Shown here: piece by piece, positions 35,110 to 43,034 of the stretch | Layout: each line of letters begins with the position of its first letter | Position numbering within the stretch: the first letter of the stretch is position 1 | Origin: Amycolatopsis sp. NBRC 101858 | GTDB taxonomy: Bacteria > Actinomycetota > Actinomycetes > Mycobacteriales > Pseudonocardiaceae | DNA: 64,000 nucleotides | NCBI RefSeq assembly: GCF_030269325.1 | Contig: NZ_BSTD01000001.1 | Span: 2,372,681 to 2,436,680 of the forward strand | Reading direction: 5' to 3' | The notes under the pieces: model-generated | Database searches by the model: none | The model's input: the letters and a program-made list of their open reading frames with translations, nothing else | Told to the model about the DNA's origin: nothing | Position numbers and translations under genes: made by a program

Positions 35110-35128
35110 GTCACGGACAGTCCGTGAC
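35110..35128 (+). promoter_or_regulatory. Hairpin in the rpsF leader
   Basis: GTCACGGAC-A-GTCCGTGAC is a perfect 9-bp inverted repeat ending 26 bases before the rpsF GTG. Ribosomal protein leaders often bind their own product (S6:S18 autoregulation); whether this one does cannot be judged from the fold alone. Confidence 0.35.
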
Positions 35129-35154
35129 CGCGAGCCCATAGGAGGTGAGTGGTT

Positions 35155-35484
35155 GTGTCACGCCATTACGAGGTAATGGTCATCCTGGACCCCACGCTCG
35201 ACGAGCGCACGGTCGCCCCCACGCTGGACAACTTCCTCAACGTGATCCGCACTTCGGGCGGTTCCGTGGAGAAGGTCGACGTCTGGGGCCGCCGTCGGCT
35301 CTCGTACGAGATCAAGAAGCACGCCGAGGGCATCTACGCCCTGCTGGACCTGAACTCGTCCTCGGACGCGGTGAAGGAGCTGGACCGCCAGCTGTCGCTG
35401 CAGGAGACCGTGCTCCGCACCAAGGTCATGCGTCGCGAGGTCAAGCGCGCCGCTGCGCCCAAGCCCGTCGCCGCCAAGGCCTGA
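35155..35484 (+). CDS. rpsF: 30S ribosomal protein S6
   Basis: A 109-residue S6. It begins [19 protein letters not shown], with [29 protein letters not shown] in the core and [21 protein letters not shown] near the C-terminus. S6 pairs with S18 on the small-subunit platform. GTG at 35155 was chosen because GGAGGTG (35141-35147) gives normal spacing; the GTG at 35149 would be too close. It is the first gene of rpsF-ssb-rpsR-rplI. Confidence 0.97.
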   Translation: MSRHYEVMVILDPTLDERTVAPTLDNFLNVIRTSGGSVEKVDVWGRRRLSYEIKKHAEGIYALLDLNSSSDAVKELDRQLSLQETVLRTKVMRREVKRAAAPKPVAAKA

Positions 35485-35501
35485 GCCGAAGGGTATTCCC
35501 G

Positions 35502-36029
35502 ATGGCTGGAGACACCGTCATCACGGTGATCGGCAACCTGACGTCCGACCCGGAACTGCGTTTCACCCCGTCCGGTGCGGCGGTCGCGAACTTCACCGTC
35601 GCGTCCACGCCCCGCACGCTCGACAAGCAGTCGGGCGAGTGGAAGGACGGCGAGGCGCTGTTCCTGCGCTGCAACATCTGGCGCCAGGCGGCGGAGAACG
35701 TCGCCGAGTCCCTGACCCGCGGCGCTCGCGTCGTCGTGCAGGGCCGCCTGAAGCAGCGGTCGTTCGAGACGAAGGAAGGCGAGAAGCGGACCGTCGTCGA
35801 GCTCGAGGTCGACGAGATCGGCCCCTCGCTGCGCTACGCCACGGCCAAGGTCAACAAGGTCAGCCGCGGTGGCGGCGGCGGTGGTGACTTCGGCGGCGGC
35901 GGTGGCGGCGGTGGCGGCGGGAACCGCGGCGGCGGTGGCGGCGGAATGCCGGCCGACGACCCGTGGGGTTCCGCCCCGGCCGCGAGCAGCGGCGGTGGCG
36001 GCGGCTTCTCGGACGAGCCCCCCTTCTGA
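35502..36029 (+). CDS. ssb: Single-stranded DNA-binding protein
   Basis: A 175-residue SSB. The OB fold covers residues 1-115 ([56 protein letters not shown]). A long Gly-rich linker follows. The acidic tip SDEPPF at the C-terminus recruits replication and repair partners. It lies 17 bp after rpsF with AAGGG upstream of the ATG. Confidence 0.97.
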   Translation: MAGDTVITVIGNLTSDPELRFTPSGAAVANFTVASTPRTLDKQSGEWKDGEALFLRCNIWRQAAENVAESLTRGARVVVQGRLKQRSFETKEGEKRTVVELEVDEIGPSLRYATAKVNKVSRGGGGGGDFGGGGGGGGGGNRGGGGGGMPADDPWGSAPAASSGGGGGFSDEPPF

Positions 36030-36072
36030 TCTCGTACACATCCACACAGATTTGAATTACCAGGAGTAGACA

Positions 36073-36321
36073 GTGGCCAAGCCACCCATTCGCAAGCCCA
36101 AGAAGAAGGTCTGCGTGTTCTGCAAGGCCGAGAAGAAGGGCCGCCCGGAACTGATCGACTACAAGGACACCAACCTGCTGCGGAAGTACATCTCCGACCG
36201 CGGCAAGATCCGTGCCCGTCGCGTCACCGGCAACTGCAGCCAGCACCAGCGTGACATCGCCATCGCGGTCAAGAACTCCCGCGAGATGGCGCTGCTGCCC
36301 TACACCTCGACCGCGCGCTAA
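36073..36321 (+). CDS. rpsR: 30S ribosomal protein S18
   Basis: An 82-residue S18 of the cysteine-containing (C+) type, with [14 protein letters not shown] and [11 protein letters not shown] as likely zinc ligands. Zinc-free paralogues exist in many actinobacteria and replace this one under zinc limitation. The core [26 protein letters not shown] is standard. GTG at 36073 has AGGAG upstream. Confidence 0.97.
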   Translation: MAKPPIRKPKKKVCVFCKAEKKGRPELIDYKDTNLLRKYISDRGKIRARRVTGNCSQHQRDIAIAVKNSREMALLPYTSTAR

Positions 36322-36335
36322 GGGAGGGCACTGAC

Positions 36336-36797
36336 ATGGCGAAGATCATCCTCACCACGGACGTGGCCAACCTCGGCGGCCCCGGCGACATCGTCGAGGT
36401 CAAGGACGGCTACGCGCGCAACTACCTGCTCCCGCGGGGCTACGCGATCGCGGCCTCCAAGGGCGCGGAGAAGAACGTGCGCACCATCCAGCGCGCGCAG
36501 GAGAGCCGTCGCATCCGCGACCTCGACCACGCCAAGGAGATCAAGGCGACGCTGGAGGGCCTCGGCGCCATCCAGCTCACCGGCAAGGCGGCCGAGGGCT
36601 CGAAGAAGCTCTTCGGTTCGATCACCGCCGGCGAGATCGTCGACGCGATCAAGGCGGCCGGTGGCCCGCTGCTCGACAAGCGCGTCATCGAGCTGCGCGA
36701 CCACATCAAGACCGTGGGCAAGCACTCGGTCGGCGCCCGGCTGCACCCGGACGTGAAGGTCGACGTGCGGCTCGAGGTCAAGGCCTCGCAGGCGTAA
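36336..36797 (+). CDS. rplI: 50S ribosomal protein L9
   Basis: A 153-residue L9. The N-terminal rRNA-binding domain is AKIILTTDVANLGGPGDIVEVKDGYARNYLLPRGYAI. A long connecting helix (KNVRTIQRAQESRRIRDLDHAKEIKATLE) leads to the C-terminal domain with KLFGSITAGEIVDAI. It is the last gene of the ribosomal/ssb operon, 14 bp after rpsR, and is followed by a terminator. Confidence 0.97.
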   Translation: MAKIILTTDVANLGGPGDIVEVKDGYARNYLLPRGYAIAASKGAEKNVRTIQRAQESRRIRDLDHAKEIKATLEGLGAIQLTGKAAEGSKKLFGSITAGEIVDAIKAAGGPLLDKRVIELRDHIKTVGKHSVGARLHPDVKVDVRLEVKASQA

Positions 36798-36817
36798 GTC
36801 GAGTCAGTACGACGTCG

Positions 36818-36852
36818 AAGGCGGGTCGCCCCTGGTGGGCGGCCCGCCTTCA
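36818..36852 (+). terminator. Terminator of the rpsF-rplI operon
   Basis: GAAGGCGGG at 36818-36826 pairs with CCCGCCTTC at 36844-36852. Inner bases TCGCCC and GGGCGG extend the stem imperfectly. It begins 20 bp past the rplI stop. Confidence 0.75.
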
Positions 36853-36928
36853 CGCGTTTCGGGGGAACCCCGGACACACGGGCGTCGTCGTAGGACAATG
36901 GAGCGGGACGCGAAGGGAGCGCACTCGG

Positions 36929-37279
36929 ATGGGTAACGAGGTCAACATGTCCGCGCCGTCCGGCGGAGGGGGCTTCACGTTCGACGCCGACAAGATCGAC
37001 GGCGTCATCAAGAAGTGGCAGGACCTGCAGACGGACCTGCAGAACGACGCCGCCGACGCCAACCTGATGGCCGACGTCAAGGCGCCGGGCAAGGAGTTCG
37101 CGAGCGGCGACTGGGAGAAGCTCGCCAATCCCTCCGGCAAGGCCTTCCTCGAGCAGAACAAGAAGATGCAGGACTACGTGAAGAACTACATCCAGGCCCT
37201 GCTCGACGCGAAGAAGAAGATCACGGCCGCGGACGCGGACCACACCGGCGACATCTCGAAGGCGGGGACGCAGGCGTGA
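36929..37279 (+). CDS. WXG100-like small helical protein (type VII secretion-associated)
   Basis: A 116-residue, mostly helical protein (FDADKIDGVIKKWQDLQTDLQNDAADANLM; AFLEQNKKMQDYVKNYIQALLDAKKKITAADADHTG). The size and helix-turn-helix appearance resemble ESX substrates or EspC-like proteins; there is no clean WXG, though SGDWEKLANPSG sits between the helices. It heads a four-gene locus with a DUF3558 lipoprotein, PPE-like protein and EspG homologue, which supports the assignment. Its GTGA overlap couples it to the lipoprotein. Confidence 0.65.
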   Translation: MGNEVNMSAPSGGGGFTFDADKIDGVIKKWQDLQTDLQNDAADANLMADVKAPGKEFASGDWEKLANPSGKAFLEQNKKMQDYVKNYIQALLDAKKKITAADADHTGDISKAGTQA

Positions 37280-37893
37280 ACCGCCGTCTCGTGCTGCCCG
37301 GGCTCGCCCTCGCCGCGCTCGCCCTCGCCGGCTGCAGCTCCACGACCGGCGGCACGGCCAACCCCGCCGCGTCCGGCACGCCGGACTCCGCGAGCAGCAG
37401 CGCCGGCGGTGGCGACGGCGCACCCAAGGTGTCGAGCCCGCTCGACCCGGCCAAGCTGAAGTCCGACCCGTGCTCGGTCCTTTCGGCCTCGCAGCGCTCG
37501 ACGCTCGGCCTCGAGGACGGCACGCCCCGCTCCAGCTCGGCGGGCGCGTCCTGCGCCTGGATCTACACCGGCGACGAGACCCGGAGCAGCCGGATCGACG
37601 TCGCGGCCGACCCGAACACCGACGGGCTCGCGGGCATCTACGACCTCTACGCCAAGGGCGGCAAGGACCAGTACGAGTACTGGGAGCCGGCCGACGTCTC
37701 CGGCTACCCCGCGGTGTACGCCGCGACCAAGGACTTCCGCACCCAGGGGCAGTGCAAGCTACTGGTGGGCGTGACGGACACCCAGGCCGTCCAGGTCTTC
37801 ACGCAGATCGGCAACGGCCCGGGCGCGACCCAGCCGTGCCCGTACGCGGAGAAGGCGGCCGAGGCGATGATCCAGACCTTGAAGGAGGGCTGA
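37276..37893 (+). CDS. DUF3558 lipoprotein
   Basis: A 205-residue lipoprotein. The signal peptide NRRLVLPGLALAALALAGC has a lipobox with Cys20. After a Ser/Gly linker, the DUF3558 domain shows DPCSVLSASQRSTLGL and ASCAWIY, then GQCKLLVGVTDTQAVQVF and a last Cys in TQPCPYAEKAAEAMI. DUF3558 proteins are common and uncharacterised in actinobacteria, often beside type VII genes. It starts with GTG at 37276, overlapping the previous stop. Confidence 0.85.
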   Translation: MNRRLVLPGLALAALALAGCSSTTGGTANPAASGTPDSASSSAGGGDGAPKVSSPLDPAKLKSDPCSVLSASQRSTLGLEDGTPRSSSAGASCAWIYTGDETRSSRIDVAADPNTDGLAGIYDLYAKGGKDQYEYWEPADVSGYPAVYAATKDFRTQGQCKLLVGVTDTQAVQVFTQIGNGPGATQPCPYAEKAAEAMIQTLKEG

Positions 37894-37894
37894 G

Positions 37895-39265
37895 ATGCTG
37901 GAACTGGTGCTGCTCGGCGGGTTCGCCGCGTACAACATGGCGACCACGCACTCGGACGACCACACCTCGCAGCAGGGCGACCGCAAGATCGACTGCTACG
38001 ACATCTGGCACCAGATCACCACCGGCCCGGGCACCGGCTCGATCCAGAACGGGCAGTCGGCGGCGAGCCGGCTCAAGGGCGCCTACTCGGACCGGCTCAC
38101 CACGATCGACACGCTGTCCAAGGAGATGGACGCGGCCTGGACCGGCGGCGGCTCGGAAGCGGCGCAGAACGCGGGCGCGCACCCGCTGCGGGTGTGGATG
38201 GAGGACTCGGGCACCAAGCTGACCGACTCCGACAAGTACCTCGGCGAGCAGAACACCGCGTTCACCACGGTGCACGCGCAGGTCCAGGAGGTCCCGAAGG
38301 ACCCGCCGAAGAACAACCTGCTCAACGCGGTGACGCCGTGGACGACCGACACCGACCGGGCGATCCGCGACTACAACACCAAGGGCCAGGCCAACGTCGA
38401 CGCCTTCAACACCTACTACAAGGCGAGCAACGACAACGGCCAGAACATGCCGACGTACTCCGCGCTCAAGGGGCAGCAGGAGAACGTCAGCGTCGACGAC
38501 GGCAAGAAGAAGCCCGGCGACGACGGCAAAGGCAACGGGAACGGCAATGGGGACGGCGAGCGCGGAGGTGCTCCGGGGGGCGGCCCCGGCGGCGTGAACA
38601 TGCCCGGACCGGGCGGTGTCCCGTCCTTCGGCGGCCAGCCGGCCACGCCCGGGGGCAGCTTCGACCCGTCGAAGGTCCCGGGCGGGAACTTCGATCCGTC
38701 CAAGGTGCCCGGCTTCGATCCGTCGAAGGTGCCGAGCGGCAGCTACGACCCCGCCAAGCTGCCGGGCGCGGGCAACTACACCCCGCCGAACTTCAGCGAC
38801 GGCACCAGCGCGTCCGGCTTCTCGCCGTCGGACGTGCCGGGCATGCCGGGCTTCGGCCCGGGCGGCGGTGTCCCGAACTTCTCCGGCGGTGGCGGAGGCG
38901 GCGGCGGGTTCGGGCCCGGCGGCGGTTCGGGCGGCATCGGCGACCCGACGGCGGGCTTCGGCCCGGGCGGCGGTGCCGGCTTCGGGCCCGGCGGCTCGAC
39001 CGGCGCGGCCCTGCCGGGTGGTGCCGGCGGGACGGGCGCGGGCCGCGGCGGCATGGGTGCGGGCGGCGGCGCGATGGGCGCGGGCGGCGCGGCGGCCGGG
39101 CGCGGCGGAACCACCGGCATGGGTGGGATGGGCGGCATGGGCCACGGCGCCAAGGGCCAGGGCGGCGGCGACGAGGAACGCACGTCGAAGTACCTGCTCG
39201 GCGAGGACCCGAACGACATCTTCGGCTCCGACGAACTGACCGCCCCGCCGGTCATCGGCGAGTAG
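37895..39265 (+). CDS. PPE-like protein with Gly/Pro-rich C-terminus
   Basis: A 456-residue protein. The N-terminal 200 residues are helical and PPE/WXG-like (YDIWHQITTGPGTGSIQNGQSAASRL; WTGGGSEAAQNAG, with a WxG turn). The C-terminal half is low complexity: an NGNGNGDG linker, four near-copies of FDPSKVPG/YDPAKLPG, then long Gly-rich runs with FGPGGG repeats. The last 30 residues become acidic and ordered again (RTSKYLLGEDPNDIFGSDELTAPPVIGE). It starts one base after the lipoprotein stop. Export through a type VII system with EspG as chaperone is inferred from neighbours. Confidence 0.72.
   Translation: MLELVLLGGFAAYNMATTHSDDHTSQQGDRKIDCYDIWHQITTGPGTGSIQNGQSAASRLKGAYSDRLTTIDTLSKEMDAAWTGGGSEAAQNAGAHPLRVWMEDSGTKLTDSDKYLGEQNTAFTTVHAQVQEVPKDPPKNNLLNAVTPWTTDTDRAIRDYNTKGQANVDAFNTYYKASNDNGQNMPTYSALKGQQENVSVDDGKKKPGDDGKGNGNGNGDGERGGAPGGGPGGVNMPGPGGVPSFGGQPATPGGSFDPSKVPGGNFDPSKVPGFDPSKVPSGSYDPAKLPGAGNYTPPNFSDGTSASGFSPSDVPGMPGFGPGGGVPNFSGGGGGGGGFGPGGGSGGIGDPTAGFGPGGGAGFGPGGSTGAALPGGAGGTGAGRGGMGAGGGAMGAGGAAAGRGGTTGMGGMGGMGHGAKGQGGGDEERTSKYLLGEDPNDIFGSDELTAPPVIGE
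38654..38769 (+). repeat. FDPSKVPG tandem repeats in the PPE-like gene
   Basis: Four in-frame copies encode FDPSKVPG, FDPSKVPG, FDPSKVPS and YDPAKLPG, spaced 8-10 residues apart. The nucleotide copies are similar but not identical, so the array is old rather than a recent slippage. Confidence 0.7.
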
Positions 39266-39359
39266 CGCACGCGAGACCGCCGGGCGCGTGCCAAGATGGG
39301 CGCGCCCGGTTCGTGCGGGTTCACCAAAGCTGATCTCGATCTTCACTGGGGGAAGAGCG

Positions 39360-40148
39360 GTGCTGGACAGGCAGGTCACGATCACGACCGGCACCCTGAT
39401 CAACCTGATCCGGCGCCGGGGCGGCGAGCCGCACACCGTGCTGTCCGAGAAGCCCACCTGGTACAGCGAAGAGGCCCAGCGCGGCGAGGACGAGCGGGTC
39501 AACGCCGAGCTCGCCAAGGCCGGGCTGTACGGCGCGCGCGGCATGCACCCCGGGTTCGTCGCGACGGTCGAAGCCATCGCCCGGCCGCAGCTGGAGTACT
39601 ACGGCTGGATCGACGGCGGGTACCAGGGCAAGCCGGTCAGCTACCGGCTGCTCGCCGGCAGTGCCGGCGGGGAGGCGTTCGTGCTGGCCAAGCACGAGGA
39701 GCTGGACGTCGTGGTCCTGGAGTCGACCCAGCCGCACGAGCTGCTCGACGGCTTCCTCGGCCAGATCCCCAAGCTGGCGCCCGGGCGCGGGACCCCGCTC
39801 GCCGTGCCGAAGAGCCAGATCGAGGGGACCGCCCGCGGCGACGAAGGCGGGTACGCGGTGCTCCGCAACGACCGCCCGGCCGAGGGCTCGCAGGAGGTCG
39901 AGGAGCTCCGGCGGATCCTGGCGCTACGCCGAATGGGGAGCGGCAGCCTCTACGTCGCGGCCCGCAACCGCGGCGGGGCCTGGCACCGCATCGAACGCCC
40001 GGTGAACTACATCGATACGTCGGAAGGCCGGTGGCTGACCGAAGAGGTTCCGGGGCGTGGGGAGAACCGGATCGCCTTCACCCCGGCCGACCAGCGCGTT
40101 CTCGCTGACCGGTTACGCAGCGCACAGGGCCGGCTCACCACGGCCTGA
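39360..40148 (+). CDS. EspG-family ESX secretion-associated chaperone
   Basis: A 262-residue protein of the EspG family, cytosolic chaperones that bind PE-PPE substrates and deliver them to the ESX machinery. Visible family-like parts are VLDRQVTITTGTLINLIRRRG, HPGFVATVEAIARPQLEYYGWID, and the C-terminal WLTEEVPGRGENRIAFTPADQRVLADRLRSAQ. GTG at 39360 was chosen because GGGGAAG lies just upstream. It closes the type VII satellite locus; no ESX ATPase or membrane core is in the window. Confidence 0.78.
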   Translation: MLDRQVTITTGTLINLIRRRGGEPHTVLSEKPTWYSEEAQRGEDERVNAELAKAGLYGARGMHPGFVATVEAIARPQLEYYGWIDGGYQGKPVSYRLLAGSAGGEAFVLAKHEELDVVVLESTQPHELLDGFLGQIPKLAPGRGTPLAVPKSQIEGTARGDEGGYAVLRNDRPAEGSQEVEELRRILALRRMGSGSLYVAARNRGGAWHRIERPVNYIDTSEGRWLTEEVPGRGENRIAFTPADQRVLADRLRSAQGRLTTA

Positions 40149-40609
40149 CCGGCGGCCGTTCAGCCCACCGGGTTACGGCTCTACCCTCCGTGATATTCAT
40201 CCACAGGCCGTGCGGGTCAATGGTCTCCGGCTGGTCCACGACACGCCGAACAACGGACTTCGCGCGACACGCCGGACGAGTTTCCGGGAAGTTCTCCACA
40301 CCTTGTTCACAGCCTTTGACCTGCGGATTCACCGAACCCGATCACGCTTGTCCCCAACTTGTCCACAGCTATGGCGGCACCTGTGACTGGTTACCCCCAT
40401 TCATCCCCAGGTTGTCCACAGAAGGGTCCCCATCTGGAATTGCCATCCGCCTTCCGGGGGATCTAGCGTGCCCGCTCGGGCCTGTACTCACGGTGGCGCC
40501 CGGCGTGCCTCCGAGAGCCGGACGCCGTTCTCGCCGATCATCGGGAGGCGCGTCCGGAAGAGTCAGGCACAGGCCGGCCGCGTGCTTCGAGAGCGAAGAT
40601 CCGGCATAC
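40149..40609 (+). promoter_or_regulatory. dnaB upstream region with a DnaA-box cluster
   Basis: This is the only gene-free stretch over 300 bases, and its middle is noticeably richer in A/T. Two perfect actinobacterial DnaA boxes TTGTCCACA lie at 40359-40367 and 40412-40420. One-mismatch versions are TTCTCCACA (40292-40300), TTGTTCACA (40303-40311), TTGTCCCCA (40348-40356) and TCATCCACA (40197-40205, against TTATCCACA). All point the same way. The stretch 40421-40600 shows nothing further that I recognise except a possible -10 CATACT at 40605-40610. Confidence 0.65.
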
Positions 40610-40625
40610 TCGAACTAGTGTTCGA
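40610..40625 (+). promoter_or_regulatory. LexA (SOS) box in the dnaB promoter
   Basis: TCGAACTAGTGTTCGA matches the mycobacterial SOS consensus TCGAAC-N4-GTTCGA in all twelve fixed positions. It overlaps the end of the -10-like CATACT and ends 24 bases before the dnaB GTG. Confidence 0.75.
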
Positions 40626-40649
40626 CACGATGAGGAGGTGTCCGGGGCG

Positions 40650-42056
40650 GTGGCGCTGACCGACGACCGCAGTCCGATGTATGCGGAGAACGACCCGGGT
40701 CCCAGCGACCCGGGCCCCGGCGGCGGGTTCGACCGCCAGCCACCGCAGGACATCGCGGCCGAGCAGTCCGTGCTCGGCGGCATGCTGCTGTCCAAGGACG
40801 CGGTCGCCGACGTCATCGAGGCGCTCGGCCCCGACGACTTCTACAAGCCCGCGCACCAGGCGATCTACGACTGCGTCCTCGACCTCTACGGCCGCGGCGA
40901 GCCCGCCGACCCGATCACCATCTCGGCAGAGCTGGAACGGCGGGGCGAGCTGGGCCGCGTCGGCGGCGCGCCCTACCTGCACACCCTGATCGCGACGGTG
41001 CCGACGGCGGCGAACGCGGGCTACTACGCGGAGATCGTCGCGGAGAAGGCGGTGCTGCGCCGGCTGGTCGAGGCGGGCACCCGGATCGTGCAGTACGGCT
41101 ATGGCGCGGCCGCGGCCGACGGCGCGAACATCGACGAGGTGGTCGACCGCGCGCAGGCCGCGATCTACGACGTCACCGAGCGCCGGACCAGCGAGGACTA
41201 CGTCGCGCTGGAAGAGCTGCTGCAGCCGACGATGGACGAGATCGACGCGATCGCCTCGCGCGGCGGCCAGTCCCAGGGCATCCCGACCGGGTTCAGCGAC
41301 TTCGACGAGCTGACCAACGGCCTGCACCCGGGCCAGATGATCATCGTCGCCGCCCGCCCGGGTGTCGGTAAGTCGACACTGGGACTCGACTTCGTCAGGT
41401 CGGCCTCCATCAAGCACGGGCTGACCAGCGTCATCTTCTCGCTGGAAATGAGCCGGACCGAGATCGTCATGCGCATGCTCTCCGCCGAGGCGAAGATCCG
41501 CCTCTCCGACATGCGCGGCGGCAAGATGTCCGACGACGACTGGACGCGCCTGGCCCGCCGGATGAGCGAGGTGTCCGAAGCGCCGCTGTTCGTCGACGAC
41601 TCGCCGAACATGACGATGATGGAGATCCGGGCGAAGGCGCGCCGGCTGAAGCAGCGCAACGACCTGAAGCTCGTCGTCCTCGACTACCTCCAGCTGATGA
41701 CGTCCGGCAAGCGCGTCGAGTCGCGGCAGCAGGAAGTCTCGGAGTTCTCGCGGCAGATGAAGCTGCTGGCCAAGGAGATCGAAGTCCCGGTGATCGCGAT
41801 CAGCCAGCTGAACCGTGGTCCCGAGCAGCGGACGGACAAGCGCCCGATGCTGTCCGACCTGCGTGAGTCCGGCTCACTGGAGCAGGACGCCGACCTCGTC
41901 ATCCTGGTCAACCGCCCCGACGCGTGGGAGCGCGACGACCCGCGCGCGGGCGAGGCGGACCTGATCATCGCGAAGCACCGTGCCGGCCCGACGGCGACGA
42001 TCACCGTCGCGCACCAACTGCACTACAGCCGCTTCGTGGACCTCTCCCACGACTAA
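40650..42056 (+). CDS. dnaB: Replicative DNA helicase DnaB
   Basis: A 468-residue hexameric helicase. The N-terminal domain is RQPPQDIAAEQSVLGGMLLSKDAVADVIEAL. The RecA-like ATPase has Walker A AARPGVGKSTLGLDF, FSLEMSRTEIVMRML, Walker B LVVLDYLQLM, and VIAISQLNRGPEQRTDKRPMLSDLRESGSLEQDAD. The M. tuberculosis gene carries an intein after the RESG position; here the sequence runs through uninterrupted. GTG at 40650 is preferred because AGGAGG (40633-40638) would overlap the alternative GTG at 40638. It is preceded by a LexA box and DnaA boxes. Confidence 0.97.
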   Translation: MALTDDRSPMYAENDPGPSDPGPGGGFDRQPPQDIAAEQSVLGGMLLSKDAVADVIEALGPDDFYKPAHQAIYDCVLDLYGRGEPADPITISAELERRGELGRVGGAPYLHTLIATVPTAANAGYYAEIVAEKAVLRRLVEAGTRIVQYGYGAAAADGANIDEVVDRAQAAIYDVTERRTSEDYVALEELLQPTMDEIDAIASRGGQSQGIPTGFSDFDELTNGLHPGQMIIVAARPGVGKSTLGLDFVRSASIKHGLTSVIFSLEMSRTEIVMRMLSAEAKIRLSDMRGGKMSDDDWTRLARRMSEVSEAPLFVDDSPNMTMMEIRAKARRLKQRNDLKLVVLDYLQLMTSGKRVESRQQEVSEFSRQMKLLAKEIEVPVIAISQLNRGPEQRTDKRPMLSDLRESGSLEQDADLVILVNRPDAWERDDPRAGEADLIIAKHRAGPTATITVAHQLHYSRFVDLSHD

Positions 42057-42505
42057 CCGAGGGCGCTGTACCCGCGGACGAAGGCCGTGAGGAGCCGGCC
42101 GAAGTTCGCGCGGTCCTCGTCCGGCCAGTCCGCCATGACCTCGGCGAACACCGAGCGCCGGAAGACGTGCAGTTCGTCGAGGTGCGCCTGGCCGGCCTCG
42201 GTCGGCACGAGGACCGCACGCCGTCCGTCGCGCTGATCGGCTTCGCGGCGAAGCAGTCCCTGCTCGACAGCGCGCGCGACGAGCCGGCTCGCGCGCGGCT
42301 GGTCGACGCCCATCGCCGCGCTCAGGGCCGTCACCGTGCTGGGCTCGCCGCGTTCGGCCAGCTCTTCGACGACGTCGAGCAGCTCGTGCACCGGGTCGTG
42401 GGCGCCCTGGCCGCGGGCTTTCCCGATCCGGCTCAGCGCCCGCCGCTGCTGGCTGCGGCGGATCGCGATCATCGCGCGCTCGACGTCGGCCACCGCGTCC
42501 GTCAT
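42053..42505 (-). CDS. MarR-family transcriptional regulator
   Basis: A 150-residue winged-helix regulator. The recognition part is PSTVTALSAAMGVDQPRASRLVARAVEQGLLRREADQRDGRRAVLVPTEAG. The ATG at 42505 has GGAG six to seven bases upstream. It is divergent from another winged-helix gene across a strong inverted repeat, and its stop overlaps that of dnaB by four bases. Confidence 0.9.
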   Translation of the reverse strand: MTDAVADVERAMIAIRRSQQRRALSRIGKARGQGAHDPVHELLDVVEELAERGEPSTVTALSAAMGVDQPRASRLVARAVEQGLLRREADQRDGRRAVLVPTEAGQAHLDELHVFRRSVFAEVMADWPDEDRANFGRLLTAFVRGYSALG

Positions 42506-42522
42506 GGTTGCTCCACCCTCCG

Positions 42523-42548
42523 AACTACATGTACTTTTACATGCAGTT
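42523..42548. promoter_or_regulatory. 26-bp inverted repeat between two MarR-type genes
   Basis: AACT-A-CATGTA-CTTT-TACATG-C-AGTT: inner arms of six and outer arms of four bases are exact complements. It lies in a 68-bp divergent gap, upstream of both starts, and is AT-rich. It is likely the operator of the leftward MarR protein. Confidence 0.65.
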
Positions 42549-42573
42549 GTTCCTCGACATCATCGGAGTCTTC

Positions 42574-42966
42574 ATGAAACCCCTCGGCTGGTGGCTTCGC
42601 CACGTCCACGAGCTCCTCGAATCCTCCATGGCCCGAGCTCTCGACGCCGAGTCGCTGACCCGCCGGCACTGGCAGGTACTCAACACGATCGCCCGCGGCG
42701 CCCGCACGCCGGAGGAGGTCGACTCGGCACTCGCGCCGTTCGTCGCCACCGACGGGTCGATGACCGCCAAGGTGGCCGACCTCCGGGCTCGCGGCTGGGT
42801 CGCGGAGACGGGCGAACTCACCGAAGCGGGCCGCGAAGCCCACGCCCGCGTCGAGGAGCGCGTCGAAGCGTTCCGCACCTCGGTGACCACCGGAATCAGC
42901 GATGACGACTACCGCACGACGATCCGCACCCTGGAGCGGTGCGCGGCGAACCTCGAACGGCGGTGA
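42574..42966 (+). CDS. Winged-helix (MarR-like) regulator
   Basis: A 130-residue protein with the MarR arrangement: an amphipathic N-terminal helix (WWLRHVHELLESSMARAL), LTRRHWQVLNTIARGARTPEEVDSAL, then VATDGSMTAKVADLRARGWVAETGELTEAGREAHARVEERVEAF. The ATG at 42574 has GGAG nearby; an in-frame ATG upstream would place the operator inside the gene. It lies 68 bp upstream of the dioxygenase gene on the same strand. Confidence 0.82.
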   Translation: MKPLGWWLRHVHELLESSMARALDAESLTRRHWQVLNTIARGARTPEEVDSALAPFVATDGSMTAKVADLRARGWVAETGELTEAGREAHARVEERVEAFRTSVTTGISDDDYRTTIRTLERCAANLERR

Positions 42967-42997
42967 AGGAATATCCCGGGAAGCTCCGGCGTCGGGT

Positions 42998-43019
42998 ACT
43001 CTAGTAGTTGAACTTTCAA
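42998..43019 (+). promoter_or_regulatory. Promoter/operator of the dioxygenase gene
   Basis: -10-like TACTCT at 42998-43003 is followed by the inverted repeat TTGAA-CT-TTCAA at 43008-43019. TGGAG at 43024-43028 serves the ATG at 43035. The repeat would overlap the transcription start, as expected for a repressor site. Confidence 0.45.
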
Positions 43020-43034
43020 GCACTGGAGCCGTCG

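Noticed and set aside
40190..40618. Small open frames in the dnaB upstream region
   Set aside because: They have no ribosome-binding site and unusual composition, and they overlap the DnaA boxes. The region is better read as regulatory.
41800..41900. Intein in dnaB, as in M. tuberculosis
   Set aside because: The sequence RESGSLEQDAD is continuous, with no insertion and a Ser where the mycobacterial extein has Cys.
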